Counted from the first letter of the stretch, positions 10,611 through 23,959 are shown. The stretch: 64,000 nt of DNA from Isoetes taiwanensis (GCA_021234155.1 JAJEKV010000124.1:930001-994000); one strand, 5' to 3'. The notes: generated from the letters alone by a model not told the origin. Translations and numbers: made by a program.

Positions 10611-13600
10611 TTATTTTTCATATGCTTCATCACTGGACTCATCTGAATGGTAGCGCTTACCCTTCTTAAGATAAAAGAATAAGAATTGCGTAAGGATCTG
10701 CAGCAACAAGAAATTAAGGGAACACACTTTGAATGCAAAGACAAACGCAAAAGGTAAGCCTGTAATTTAAGGATACAAATAAGTCCAGGAGGACACAAAC
10801 AGCAGCGTCAACCAACCATGGAAGGTTGGGCTTCAGCCTCTCCCACTCTAGGGTTCTGAATAGAATGCTGTACCATAAACAATAAACAGCCACTATCAGA
10901 ATGCTTCAAACGTCTAAAAGTCTAGTTCATCATTTTACCTTCCCACATATGCAGCATTACCAACAAGAGCAAACATGAACATCAACGGATTCAACCCCTG
11001 CACAAACATCCACCAACTATTGAAACATATACCTTGGAACAAAACGAATAACAGCAAGGCTTTTGATAAAATAAAGTGATAAAAATATCATTTTTTTGTT
11101 GATAGGATTCAAGATAATCTGATACAAATGATACTACTTTTTTTCTGGATATGTTACACGATAATTGAATAAAAATGGAACTTTTTTATAGGTAGGTTAT
11201 AAATTTCATCTTCCCTTGCAGAGAGTTACCTAACTCTTTTATGTACACTTGACTTCCCACACAATCTACTTTGGGTCTTTTATTTACATAAAGTTTGGGC
11301 TACCCACGCATTCAAGTAGATTGGCATGATCATTCACATACTTAAAAGGCCAATTTATTGACACTAGCATCAGATGTAGCACAATAATGTAAGTAACCTC
11401 AGTAAAACAAATGAGTTGAATAGCACAGCTTACCTCAACAGTACCACGCTTGCTCTATTCTCCAAGGAAAATGTGAAAAAATGCACAGCGATGTCAGTAA
11501 AAAGTTGAATGGAACATCAACGACGATGTCGAATACCACAGAAAATTTTAGCATTAGCAAACTAAAAACAATTATTGAGAACCCATGTACATCCTAATTC
11601 AATGAGATTGATGCATGACGACACAGAAAATCAGCATAAGCAAATAAGAGAAATACATTGAGCCAAATCTGAGGAAGCCTTCCACCCATGTATATTGCTG
11701 CCATGAACCATCCAAGAATTTCCCCAGGAGTACTGCTCTCATCGATTTCATTACCAAGCTGAAAAAAAAACATTTACCACAAACGTTAACAAATTTGTCA
11801 TGGAGTTGGCCATATAAAAACAAAGCATTCTGAGGCAGACCAACCTGCAAGAGTCTCCTGCTTCCAGCATACAGGACCCTGCCATGGGAACTGGAAACCC
11901 TTGTTGGAGTCCCATTAGTGGCTCTGGAATAAAGGCCAAGGCCTCCAACAAATACCACGCTTGAAGTTACCTGAAGACCGACTCTCTGTTAGTTTTACAC
12001 TGAAAAGCCGAGAGGCAACAAAAGCCACAAGAAACAGAAATAGGAAATAAAATCTTGAAATTTTTTTTTACCACTCGAGCCAGCACAGGGCCAGCATTTC
12101 CAGGAGATAGAACGTTGACATCATTTGGTAAGGACAAGTGCGATACAAGGTAACCTGCACCGTGTCCTCCTGAACGATTTCCTGACAAGAAAGAACCTGC
12201 AGTTGGGGTGTGGCTAACAGATAAAGATCTAGCAGACCTGTAAAAACAACACACAGTCATGAATACTCAAAGATTCTTTCTGCTAAACTGTAAAGAAATT
12301 TTACATATAAGGGAGAGCTTTCAATTACATAAAATGTAGATCCCTTCTAGAATGGTCTCGTGGCCGAACAGAGGGAATAAGCTGTGCACTTGCATGCTGT
12401 TCCTCAGATTGTGAGAAATTATTTGGAACATCGACTTTCGACACATCATATTTTGTTTGCTTCTAAAATACCATCATAACAGAAAAAAAATTAGGGAAAA
12501 GAGAAGCAAGCTTAAGGGAAGACACATTACAAGTAAATGATCATGTCAGTATTAGATTAAAAAAGGACATGCCCACAACATAAACAAACGCAGCAGATTG
12601 CAAGAAACGTTGGAATATGCGAGGTAAAAATTTTGGACATTACGAAGAGCACAAGCAGATCTACAAAACTATGTAGATGGGAGTACAAAGCTTATATTTC
12701 ATATACTAACTATATTTCATGATACTTCTAATCCAATTATACTCTGCAGTGTCTGAACTATTACCTCTATAAAGACATTTGTCTGAGCTTTAAGCAGAGG
12801 CTCTTCAGCATCATGGTGCGTTTTCTTCCTCCATTTCAGCCAATGGTCATAATATAGAGTTTGACCCACAAGAACTATTGTAGTGACAGTGTAAAGCTGT
12901 AAAATAAATTTTAAAAAGGTTCGCGAATCAGCTCCACATATATGTGAATACATAAGGTTAAAGCATACCTACCACAGCAGTATATAATTGTGTAGGAAGC
13001 TGAACAAAACAGAGAAGGAAAACAAGACGGTGGTCAGTAAAGCAAGTTTCCAGAGACTCAAAACAAATGAGAGCTTTACATATGCAAGCTTGATGATTTC
13101 TTTTTTAGTATATGAACAACAAAGATAATAGATAATAAGCAAAGAACAGATGTTGATGGATTACTTTTGAATCAAAATTAAGCCAGCAGCATCAGCCAGC
13201 AATTTAAAATAGTTGCACGTTTCTTGGCTCTTGAAGACCAAAGGGTTAACGTACCTTGATGACCCAAGAGTTAATCCTACAGACATCCTGATCTATACAG
13301 TTAGCAATGTAATGGTCCCATAAAATCACTAGTCCTACGGGCAAATCAGGCTAACGTTAGTATGCAGTTCATTGCAACAAGGAAGAAACTTACAGTTGCA
13401 GGCTCCAAGTAACAACCCACCAGATTAAACAAGTCCCTGTAAAATATAGCATAGACTGATCAGACAGAATTGACATGCCGATGGTGAAACCTTGCAGAAA
13501 TTAGATACAAATCAATGATCGGAATTGATATGCATTTCGTATTCTTTATTCATTGGGCTTTTAGAGACTAAAGATCATAGTATAAGATCCACTGTCGTTA

Positions 13601-13866
13601 ACATGGACACGGAGCTAAGATGCCCAGACTCACCCAACAACCCAAGTCATAAGAAATGCCAATGAGACACCTTCTGTAGTTTTCTCCTTGCAATTCGTAA
13701 TGATCTGAGGAATCTCAGCAACACCCCAACTGAAAACACTAAGCATTCCAAGCGAAAACGAAACAATGTCCCTCGAGCTAGATACACAATCACGAAAATA
13801 TTTATGTATCCATTTTATGCAATGCTTCTGTACTTGCAACTGCTGCATTGCTTCATTCAAAGCCAT
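10611..13866 (-). CDS. PQ-loop repeat transporter (YPQ/PQLC2-like vacuolar amino-acid transporter), 12 exons
   Basis: Spliced CDS, 406 aa, all phases consistent. Exons (+ coordinates): 13634-13866, 13394-13436, 12973-12999, 12765-12896, 12329-12462, 12072-12237, 11845-11970, 11657-11758, 11434-11454, 10939-10997, 10777-10867, 10611-10697. The first PQ loop is SWGVAEIPQIITNCKEKTTEG in exon 1; the second is GWFMAAIYMGGRLPQIWLN in exon 8. Hydrophobic segments such as VTTIVLVGQTLYY, PLMFMFALVGNAAYVG and AVCVLLDLF give the expected seven-helix plan, with a long polar loop (Ser/Pro/Arg-rich, exons 4-6) between the halves. In yeast and animals this family exports cationic amino acids from vacuoles and lysosomes. 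The ATG at 13866 lies directly after a splice acceptor, so a 5' UTR exon lies upstream, probably within 14000-14350. The C-terminus ends KGKRYHSDESSDEAYEK. The gene looks intact. Confidence 0.92.
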
Positions 13867-14360
13867 CTGCCAATCCTTGAAATGGATCAAATTAGATCAG
13901 TTGATACTGAAAATAGACTAAGAGAAAAATAGCGCACCTTCAGGAAATGATTCTTGCGAGAATTCGCAAGGACATTAAATTTTAAACACCCAAAAAAAAC
14001 CGCAAGCGTTGCAGTTTATTGGGTAAGACCGACAAGGAAAAGATCACCAAAAAGCATGAGGAGAGTGACTAGTTTGAAAGATCGAAGATAAACTCGAAAC
14101 CGGATAGAGCAGACATGTAGCATCTGCAAGTGGGCGATGGCAAAAGGGCAAAGGAGAAAGGGACGGAGGAAGAAAGGACAAGGAGACAGAGACCGCCTCC
14201 AGCGACCTGTAAAAATGACGAGGATGAATCAGAGCTGATCCGGCAAGAAAGCTTTGGGAAAGCCCCCAACGGAGGAAGGACGGAAGGGGAGAATCCGCTA
14301 CACTTATTACTAAGTGCATGGCCATAGCCTAATGCAAGCATTCCAGATGATGACAAGCGC
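13867..14360 (-). promoter_or_regulatory. Probable 5' UTR exon/intron and promoter side of the PQ-loop gene
   Basis: The CDS starts right after TTGGCAG, a splice acceptor, so the transcript must begin further up. The purine-rich stretch at 14100-14300 (pyrimidine-rich on the gene strand: CTCC/TCTT runs) is typical of plant 5' leaders. The open frames here overlap each other in several registers and look non-coding. No TATA box was singled out. Confidence 0.4.
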
Positions 14361-16740
14361 GGCGAATCGGGCGCGTAAGCTGTGGCAGGAGCATGCAGGG
14401 GTAGAAAACAAAATTAGAAAATGGATTTTCCCTTGTTACACTTGCCACCTTACTGCCATATCTGATCTATTCCAATGCTTATCCTCCTCGCTCTATACAG
14501 TAGGTTACCTAACTCCTGTTCCTAAGCTTTTTTCAATCCATGAGTTTTCCAAAATGGTTTCAGGGTTTAAGGTTTACGGTTTATGGGTTTATTAACACCT
14601 TGCATGGTCCTTGATCCAAAAAATTCCCCACAAGCCTTCTCATCTCCCGTGTGGAGTTGAAATTCCAGAGTAGAGTTTAAAAACAGTAGAAAATTTTCCT
14701 GCTAAAAATAGCCAATTTCTTGGTACTCCTCGGCAAAAAAAAAACTGCTAAAAATAGCCATTTTTCTTGGTACTTCTGGTCGGAGGGGTATGTAGCTGGT
14801 AGGCTGGGCTAGATCCAGTAGGAAACTTGCCAAAGGGTAAGGTTTATACCACCTCCATCCAATTTGGTTCAATTCTCAGTCCTCAAATGCCACCTTCCTC
14901 GACATGTCTCTCGCCGACGCCGACGAGATCTCATGTTGATCAACCATCTCGGATATCCATTATTCCATCAATATCTCGGATATTCATTATTCCCTCACCC
15001 TTGGATGAAGATCTCTTGTGTGACTTTCTTGATCCAGCAATATCCATCATTCCCTTTCACCTATGTCTCATGCATTATTGTTCCTTCTACACTCATTGGC
15101 TAGTTGTCACCTCTATGTGTATCATCTGTTTCTCCCCAATTAACCCACATTAGCCCCCCTTCACTGCTTGCCACCTGTGGCTCTGCATCTGTGTTTTTTC
15201 TCCGCATATTATCTAATCAACAAAGAACCTAATCTAATCAACCGACCTTTGTTGATTTCATAATTATGCCTCTCACCTTGACACTTGACACTGACACTGA
15301 CACTGACATTTCAAAGTTATTTATAAAACTAATTCTTTCCCAAAAAAGGTAGTATGTCCACATTTGTGGGACCATAATTTGGATATGTGTGTCGACATTA
15401 ACTTTGAAAATCATATAAGATATGCACATAGAAACGTGAACTTTGGATATGACAAATGCGGAGTAAAATATATAAAGTAGTCCTATGCCAAATATAGATA
15501 AGCTTTTGTGTATACACCAAGGGTTAAATACCCCTTACTGCAAATAAGTGGGCGAGCCTAGCCCGTCTATTTGGTGTAAGGAGCAGGCAGGGGTACTTAA
15601 CCCCTTTTACTGGCAGGCAGATTCACTTACACTTAGAGAGTAGGATTATCAGACCTGAGTCTGGATTATCAGCATCTAGTACTCAATTATTAATGAGTCC
15701 AAACCTGACTAGTAGCGCACAACAAGATTATCAACAATATGAGGTAAGCATTGGCGCAAGGACGGTTTATCATGCTCTCTTGTGTCAATTATGCCTTGTC
15801 ACATTGTTGCAACCAAGTGCTAGGATTGAGCAGATTAAAAAGCCTGCCGGTTATGTTTGGTAATAACATCATAGAACATCTTATTATAAACAACAATCAT
15901 TAACGTACCAAGTTGATATCACATAGGTGTCACCACGTGTATAACACCTTACATGTGAAAATGCTTTTGAGAGAACAGTTCACATGTTTTAACTATGATG
16001 CATAATTGTTTATAAGATTCCTTTTTATAGGGTACAAGAAATTTATCGCGGCGGCCAAGGCCGCCGTGAACATTTCTTTGGTTCGAATTGTGTGAGTTCG
16101 GAATAGTTTGCAAGACACCCGATTATGTGAAATTGGAACGATCTGAAAGAGATGATATTTGGCTTGAGGATACGACAATAGGACCTCATGGTAGTCAAGT
16201 AAAACTAAAGAATTAAAGGGTTTTAGATTGTCACTTGAAGACAAATGACATGTTTTGTTCGCATTAGCGATTTGTCTAATAGAAAGACATCTTGGTTTAT
16301 ATTATGCTCTCGTGCCAATATATCAATTGAGAATGGCAATGAGGCACACAAAATTACTACCCGTTAGAAAAAAATCATGATATTGATGCATGTTTTAACA
16401 TATGGGCCTACCAAGCTTATAATGTATTGTTCAATTAGTAGTTTTTGGCACTACGATTGATGCTATGAAGATGGATATCAACCCTCTTGATTCTAGATAC
16501 ATGCATGTCGTGCATGTTATGCCAAAGAATAAAACTTTGATTATGAATTCAAGTATGTTGTCGCTGGTATTTGCTAATTTTATTTCTTCTCAAATTGTAT
16601 CTTTTCCATTGATTTCTATGTTGGAGTGCGATCATGTCCGATTGATATATAGTAATAACTCGAATATTTCACACAAAGTATATACAACATTGTATCTATC
16701 TAAAGTCAGCAGAGAGCACCCATGAGGTCCATATATTTAC
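14361..16740. other. Intergenic region, no recognisable gene
   Basis: I see no protein family here. Small features: a short (TGACAC)n run at about 15283-15310; a GC-rich perfect palindrome CGGCGGCCAAGGCCGCCG at 16049-16066 in otherwise AT-rich DNA; and a loosely inverted GGGTTAAATACCCC / GGGGTACTTAACCCC pair at 15525-15608. An open frame at 16465-16725 (86 codons) has no recognisable motif, and I do not call it a gene. Confidence 0.5.
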
Positions 16741-16811
16741 AATATGCCAAATTGGGCCTCACAGGGAACTCGCTGCCAGCTTCCTCAAGATTGAGATCAT
16801 AGAATTCCAGA

Positions 16812-18010
16812 TCAGAAACAGAAATAACCACGTGGAACCCTGCCTGTTTTACAAATTCTGTCAGCTTCCTCAGAGACTCTGGCCATTTTCTTTCCTTTGC
16901 TGGCAGTTGCAGAAGCCTTCAAATTCTCTGCTTTCTTGTGTGTTGTTGCTATTTTGTTCTGCATTTTCTCAATGGCTTTGGCCTTCTTCTGCTCTACTTT
17001 CATCTGTAAAAGCCAGTTTACAGATTGAATAAGAGAATTAAGTAACAAATATAGCAATCTTTGTGTATTGATATTGGCATCGACAAAAACTTACTTCTGC
17101 CTTGTTAAACTTAATTCTGGATTTTGCATGCTCATGATCCTCCCATGCTTCTATCTTGTATTCCTGTCTTTTGAACCTACAATACAGCAACAATCATGAG
17201 TACACACGATTATTCTTCTACAATGGATAGAAATGGTCAAGGAACTACATCATGTACCGTTTTCAATCTTGCAATTTTGTGCCTTTTTCCAGGCTGCAGC
17301 TTTAGAAAGAGTCTGTTGCTTTTTTATTTGTTGCAAGGCTAACCTTTTCGGTGTCACATTCACTTCTCTTGAACAGTAGCATTTTCATCATATTTTGCTG
17401 GTACCTGCTTCAACATGCTTGGATTCTCTTGTTTTAAATCTGCACAGAAAGGTTCTCGCGTTAGAAAACAGATCTGCTTTGAGGGTATAAAAATCACCAA
17501 GATAGAAGCAGAACTAGTTAGGTGTTGAAGGTACATAAAAAAACAGCAGGATAGAAGAACTTACTTTGAAATGTTGTATGATCCTTTGAAGAACTTACTT
17601 TCATTGTCTGTGGAATTCCAACATTTTTGTTTGTGACCCCACTAGGCTTAGTGTCAGCTTCAATTTTATTCTTATCTGTGCCCTTGGGACTTTCATTACT
17701 AACTTGTCCTATGCTTGCAGCCACCGCTGCAGCCAAAACAGCATCAAGTTCCCTTCCTTCCTCATATTCAACTGAATCTGCACCAGATAAGCCCTGGCTA
17801 CCTGATACCTTTTTGGGTGTGCCTTAATGGCCTCTCTGACATAGCCTGAAATTTGGACAACCTTTTTTATCTCGTTCTTCTGTTATAAAGTATAAGCATA
17901 AAACATAACATAATCTCAAAATTTTCGTGGAAATTCTACCTCCTCCAGTTTGCCTCTTTGAAACAGGATTCGACATGCCCATTTCGCCACGGTTTGCCCT
18001 ATTCTGAATA
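16812..18010 (-). pseudogene. Remorin-like gene with a complete C-terminal domain, phases inconsistent
   Basis: The last exon (16812-17003) encodes AKAIEKMQNKIATTHKKAEN and ends KTGRVPRGYFCF-stop, the remorin C-terminal coiled coil with its terminal cysteine anchor. The exon before it (17095-17176) gives KRQEYKIEAWEDHEHAKSRI, and a further one near 17265-17345 gives SKAAAWKKAQNCKIEN; both fit the 'AWEKAE..K...Y.REE.KI.AWE' core. Upstream exon-like pieces read ELDAVLAAAVAASIGQ (about 17700) and NRANRGEMGMSNPVSKRQTG (about 17955-18000). Remorins are plant-specific peripheral proteins of plasma-membrane microdomains. The joins near 17345-17400 and 17176/17265 do not keep one frame, and no start is clear, so I think it is decayed. 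It could be intact with an exon I failed to see. Confidence 0.68.
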
Positions 18011-19410
18011 TGACATTAGCCATATTCAAAGAGAAATCATTACTGTATAAAAACTTTTGCCGTAGATCCTCTTCACGATTTTTTGCGACTGAAAATGGGA
18101 CAGATCAATCCGGGGGTGATGCTAGTTCAGAAGAGACTATGCATTTGAAGGAGCGATAAATCGATTGCCGCACAAATGGGGTCAAGCGAGTCTGTTGAGA
18201 GCACTCAGCCTGATCATTATTTAAACCGGAGGTTGCAGCAGAAGAGAAGGACTCCCCCAGGCCTGGCGCATGTCTCGACAGGTTACAGCATCGGAGGTCT
18301 CGAACAAAAAACGTGGCAACAAAATATGAAGATAGATTGCGGCGCGGAAATATTCAGGGGAACAAAAACAATGAAAAACTCAAGACTGCATTATATATGT
18401 CTAGATAAGGTCCTTTTTACCTTGCAAAGTAAGATCCTATAAAATACCTTCATCCATCCGTGCAAAACTAAATGCTCGTGCATGTGAACATTTTTCAGTG
18501 TCTAAGTTCAATGAATATGATTCAATGAAGACTTGATTCGTGTACAACCTACTATCCAATGTATCACATACTTTTGGGTGAAAATAAAGTTACTCGTTAT
18601 GGGTCATGATACAACCATGATCGTTGGTTATTCTGCGGGATGGAATCACCAACCGTTGGGATTGCGCTACATCAGCCTTACAATGGTCGAGTGAAAGCTG
18701 CTGCTAAAAGCATTGCTCTTTCAATATGAATTGTGTCACGAGACTAACAAAACAAATGATCGGAGACAGCCTCTGATGGTGGTTGTGGTGATCTTAAAGC
18801 CTAAACAATATTTCCAGTAAGATAGTCAGAGACTAAGCTTGTAAAAGCTAGTGGTGACCAGTGTTGGACAAAGTTGGGGGAACACTATAAACCAACTAGT
18901 AGAAATTGAAACTTTTCTGTGAAGTTAGTGTATTGTAGAAATTTTTCTGACGACTTTTCTTGTGGTTTTCAATTAAGATAATGAAAATTTCCAGCTCTAA
19001 ACACAAGATATTTGACTGACAAAGTAATCATAAGAAACTTTCCAATGGATCTAGAAAATTTTCCCACCGTAATGGTGACTGAAGCCAGAGCCTATAGCCG
19101 AAACCTTAACCTCACCTAAAAGACATTATTGCTGCCGAAGTAAAAAAATTTTGTAAATGGCTCCATTCCTCTTTTCTTAACTAAATCATTTCTATTATTT
19201 CGCCAACCACCCTTGCCCGACTATGAACTGCTATATGGATATGTAAGGATCTGATACATTTAGAGATTTAAATTTGAATCAATACTTTTGTATGATGCAT
19301 ATGATTGTTTGAGCATGTATGTTTAATTATTTGAATGGGATAAAGTTTTTTTTTTACAAGATGTTTATGTCCAAATAATTCTTTAAATTACTTCCTAATG
19401 GAGGAAAAAG
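18011..19410. other. Intergenic region, nothing recognised
   Basis: A short open frame at 18176-18442 (88 codons, + strand) starts with ATG but shows no family motif. The rest is AT-rich with no repeats that I can group. Confidence 0.4.
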
Positions 19411-19414
19411 ATTA

Positions 19415-19735
19415 TCTTTCTTGTTTAAGTTGAATGGTGATATTTAACTTAAAGTATAAAAAAATGGGATCTTTCTTGTTCAAGCCAGATTGGGATACTT
19501 GAAGGATTAAAAAGGGAAATATCTTTCTTGTTCGAGTTAGATTGAATAATCTACTTAAAGTATCATAAAGGGGAATATCTTTCTTGTTCGAGTGTGGAAA
19601 ATCTTCTTGAAGGATCAAAAAGAGGGTCTTTCTTGTTCAAGCGAGAGACATTCACTTGAAAGATCAGAAAGGGGATCTTTCTTGTCCACATAGGCAAAAC
19701 TTACTTGGAAGATCAGAAAGGGTGTCTTCTCGAAG
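19415..19735. repeat. Degenerate minisatellite, six ~50-56 bp units
   Basis: Units begin with TCTTTCTTGTT at about 19415, 19470, 19522, 19578, 19627 and 19677, each followed by a CAAG/CGAG pair and then 'CTTGAAGGATCA-AAAGGG'. Spacing is 49-56 bp, and identity between units falls toward the left end. There is no coding frame across it. It may be part of a retroelement LTR or leader, but no terminal repeats were found. Confidence 0.7.
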
Positions 19736-20985
19736 GTGATATGGGATGATTAAGCTTGAAAAGGAAAGGACTAATGCACTTTTCAGAAGTCAATCAATTG
19801 ATCAACTTTGAAAAGGGAGGTTTGATGATCTTCTTTCCGAGTTACTGACGTTCGAGGACGATCGATCGTGAGAAGAGAAGGATTGATATGGTGCAAGCAT
19901 GGGGAGCAATCCATGGTGAAAGTGTTAGGGAAGTAGGCAAAGCTATGTAAAATATTATCCTCTATATTCCCTAGTAATATAATATGGCAAGGGCTAATAT
20001 TAAGGGGTATTTCCTCCTTAAGACTATTGTTATTAAGAAGGGCAATATCTATTCTGAGAAAAGCCTTTTTTATTAAGACTAGTACGAATAATAGAAGGGA
20101 TTGTGATTGTAAAAAAGGTGAAGACATAGACTATTTGTATTAAGGAGAAGGCAACATCGAATATATGAAGGAAAAGTTGCGACCATGTTTGGAGAGCAAC
20201 AACTGTTGAAAGCAGTAAAGACAACAAACCATCCCTTATTTTAGCTTCCGACACTTACAATACATCAGCAAATAGTTTGAACGACGTCAAGATAAGTGGG
20301 TCTTCGTTCCTTCTATTTCTTGGATCATTCTCATCAAGAATGAAAAGTGCCTGCAACAAAACCTGTAGAATCCAGTAATCTCTTACCTTGACGTCATGGA
20401 ACAAGAAGGTTTTGAGCATTCTTGCTAGCACCCTGACCTGCCCTCCCCCAAGAAGGGGAAGGGGGCTGGCAAGAATGCCCTCCCCCTTCCCCTTCCCCTT
20501 CCACATCACATCAAGTCACAATTACTTTGTCCAAAGCTGACATGGCGGACAAATAATGAGCAGCACAATGCATTCCGACCAAGTTGTAACCATTTTGTCC
20601 ATGCGATAGAATGATTCTGCAATCCAAATCTACAGATATTTAGAGCATGGGTCGCCCAAACTAATTATGAATGCTCAGTTGGACTAGAGACCATTTCCAT
20701 CCTCAAGCAAACTGAATGCCAGTTTGATCGGAGGTTGCAGAATTAGCAATGATGATCATATCCAAAAGCCAGGGCAATGTTGTAGCTCTTTTGGAGGTGG
20801 AATTGGTTGAGTAGAAAAGTACATGTAATATATCAATTGTTTTATGTAAATTTCCAGATTATACAGAGTTTTCTCTCAGTTGTTCCGTACTTCCACATTT
20901 ACTATACATTCTGAGCAGACCATTTTCGTCTATGATATCGACTAATCATAATGTGGGGCATGAACTAGATTTCAATCAGCACAAT
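19736..20985. other. Intergenic region with a C/T-rich patch
   Basis: No gene recognised. A cluster of CCCTCCCCC and CCTTCCCC runs lies at about 20440-20505. The phrase GACGTTCGAGGACGATCGATCG near 19848 resembles the sequence just past integrase in some plant LTR retroelements, but no retroelement protein is visible on either strand. Confidence 0.3.
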
Positions 20986-21205
20986 GGCATATCTTATTTC
21001 ATTCTTTAGCATTTTATCCTTTTTGACACTGTGCCTTGGGAAAAACTATGGGCAAGATTGCAATAGCTGGGGGTTCCTGTAGATTTGCAGAATGCAGTGT
21101 ACATGCTATATGAAAGATGCTCGGGCGATTGCAGCCGACAAGCCAACCATTTGATAGTAGTATCGGGGTTCATCAGGGATGCCCTCTCTCCCCAACATTG
21201 TTCCA
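20985..21205 (+). pseudogene. Reverse-transcriptase fragment of a different non-LTR element
   Basis: One frame reads FDTVPWEKLWARLQ, then a stop, then LGVPVDLQNAVYMLYERC. A shifted frame continues IGVHQGCPLSPTLFHC, which is the exact pattern of the reverse-transcriptase G-x-x-QG-x-P-L-SP-x-LF motif. The 'FDTVPWEKLW..L..LG' block differs from the 'DFKKAYDSVSW' form in the L1-like elements here, so this is a second lineage of retroelement. The degenerate LINE that starts at about 21211 seems to have inserted into it. Confidence 0.7.
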
Positions 21206-21405
21206 TTGTCATGAATATTCTTAGTTGGAATGTTAGAGGGCTCAAATCCTCTTCTATAAAAAGATCTAGAGCTGCAAAAATAGTTAGGAGGCTTGCTTTA
21301 CAACTCCTATGTCTGGAAGAGCATAAATGGCACCAAGGCTCTGTTGGTGGTTTATTAAATCATATGGGTCGCCATCATATTGGACTTGCAGTGCAAGTGT
21401 CTCTC

Positions 21406-21438
<33 letters not shown>

Positions 21439-23959
21439 GGGGAGGCATCTTCATCTGAAGGTGGCTTTTACAGGTAAAAAAAGGAGGAGTAGGTAGACAT
21501 TCATGCAGCAGAAGTAGGACGGGGATGATTGGGGCATTGTCGATATGTATCCCTCTAATGTCCATAAACAAGGGGCATCCATGTGGGGCTTCTCTAAGGA
21601 ACAAGATGAAGAAATTTTTGGAGGGCTGGTAATGTATGGTTTTCTTGATTGGCAGCTGCCTCTAGTGAACTGGCACTCAGAGGGCGATGAGAGTTGCAGT
21701 TCGGCATGGTAGGTATTATGCCAGCATGCACGCTTGTCGCAAACTTGCTGGTTCATAAGAATTATGTCCTCCAAACAGTATCTGATCACCATCTCCAAAT
21801 TAGAAAGCACAGACTCCCCGATTCGTCCTAGGGAGAAAAGACAGTCTTCAAACTCAATTCTTAGTATTTGGCTCATGAGAAATTTCTTGAGGGGATCAAG
21901 CAGGTTTTAGTAACCACTCCACCTATAGCGAGCCCAATGAGAAGAATAGCGTCTGCTCAAGCTAATGTGAAACCCTTTGCAAAATAGTGGGGCCTTGAGC
22001 AGGCTCAATGAAAGAGGGATGTGATGAGACAGAAGTACAATGAGTTGGAGCAGCTCAAGATCCAAAATATCGATCATGCCCGGGAGATAGAACTAGTGAA
22101 ATAGATCCAGGGCCTTGAAGAAGTAGAGGCACAAGTCTCTATTGGCTTAGAGATGGAGATAGGTGCTCAGAAGCTTTTTCCAAGTCTACTCACTTAAAGC
22201 ATCAGGGTTCGGCTTTATCGTCTCTTCAATTCGACAAGGTAATGTCATCTCCTTTCCAGAGCAGTTGAAGCTTTTTTATCATCACACTTTAGTTCTTTCT
22301 TCGAGAAGAAATCTGTTCCATTTGATGTTGAGGCAGTAGATATTGCTCTTTCGAAGATTTCTCCAATCATTTCTTCCCCCAATGATAGTGCTTGGAAATT
22401 CCACTCACCATTCAGGATCTCGAGTAGGTTGTATTCCTCATGGCCAGTGATAAGTGCCTAGGTAGATTTGCCATTCCTATGGAGTTTTTTAGACTCTCGT
22501 GGAATGGACATCTGGCTTGCTTTGGCAAGCATATGAAGATCTTTTGCAACCACAAATCATGAATACTAGCATCATCACGCTCATTCCAAAAGTCAAAGAG
22601 CCTACAACGATTTCTCATTTGACGCCTATTGCTCTTCTGTCAGTGGTCTACAAGATCATAACCAAGGCATATGCGAAAAAGATGAACTCCGTTAGCCAAG
22701 ACCAGTCTGATTTTTTGTCTGGATGTTATATTTTAGACAATATGACAACCGCTTACAAAGGCTTGTATTGGGTGCAACATACGAGGCAATAACTTGTTTA
22801 TCTGAAGCTTGATTTCGTCAAAGCATATGACATTGTTTCATGGACCTTTCTAATTTGTATTATGCATAACTTGGGTTTTGGACCAATCTTTTGCAAAATC
22901 ATTTTGAAATCTATGAAGGCAACCGTGTTATTTTAAGGAGAGCCTTTCGCCATGTTTGACGTGAGGAAACGTATCAGGCTAGGATTGTGATTAAGGGTCT
23001 TTTATAGCTCCTTTGGCATGCAGTAGATGATTTATTTCTTTTGTGCTTACGATGGATGATGATTCTCAAATAGTTTGTAATGAGTTTGCAAATGACACCT
23101 TCCTCCTGTTAGAGGCTACTGAAGGCAATCTTGATAGGGTTAAACAGCTGATGGATACTTTTCCTCTTGCTTTTGGTTCCTTGCTCAACTGGCAAAAATG
23201 TAGTGCCTTGTGGGCCTTGGATACTCCATCACTTCTGTGTGTGCAACAATATCCTTGGAATGTTTCCCCTCACATTGTTACTAGACTCTTGGGGATCCCC
23301 TTTGGTGTTCAAGTCCCCGCCACATAGGTTTGCAGAGGCATTTGCTTTGGTGGAGTAGGTGCAGTCATGTCCTTGCTAGACACATTCAAGTAGCTAAAAC
23401 AGTTCTTAATAATACCCATATCTATGTCGCGTCTGCATTGCTGGCCCCACCACTAAATTCAAAGGGATTGTTGCCATGGTTCATAACTTTGTCTCAGGCA
23501 GCAATGAAGCAGATGCAGTGGTTAAGGTTGCTTTGACAAAAGTGCATATGCTCAAAGAAAGATGGCGGCTTGGGTATGATGGATTTATTCGTCTGGCAGA
23601 TCTTGATTGGACAGACGCAATCATGTGGAATGCGATTGCTTGTTCAGATTCTTAAGCATTCCTATGTGTTTGGAAAATTGACACTTACCCCATGTCTACC
23701 ATAGGCATTGTCTTTTTCCATAAAGCCGCCTCCTCATGCATCCCTTTCTCTAGGGCTTTCTTAAGGCATGGAAAGTTGTGGGATCTTTGGCCTTTTTACA
23801 CTCAAATTGGTCTCAGGCTACCTCACTTTTCTTTTGGGTACCTTTACCTTAACTCCCTAGCTTTATTCCGCTTGTCTCGTCCATGCATCCCAAGACTCGA
23901 CGCAGATGGCTCTCAACAGGTATAACTCATCTTCAAGCCTAGTGCTTTGATAGCTACTA

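Noticed and set aside
14044-14356. Small - strand ORFs upstream of the PQ-loop start as an extra N-terminal exon
   Set aside because: They overlap in different frames, are low-complexity, and the ATG after the acceptor at 13866 already gives the family's normal N-terminus.
14827-15153. 108-codon ORF
   Set aside because: Low-complexity Ile/Pro/Ser-rich translation from ATATTCC-type repeats; no motif.
19736-20260. LTR retrotransposon
   Set aside because: Some phrases look LTR-like, but no paired LTRs, primer-binding site or gag-pol sequence was found.
21408-21437. Run of 30 T as a poly(A) tail of a nested - strand retrotransposon
   Set aside because: The old LINE alignment continues directly on both sides without an insert, so it is more likely an expanded mononucleotide tract.
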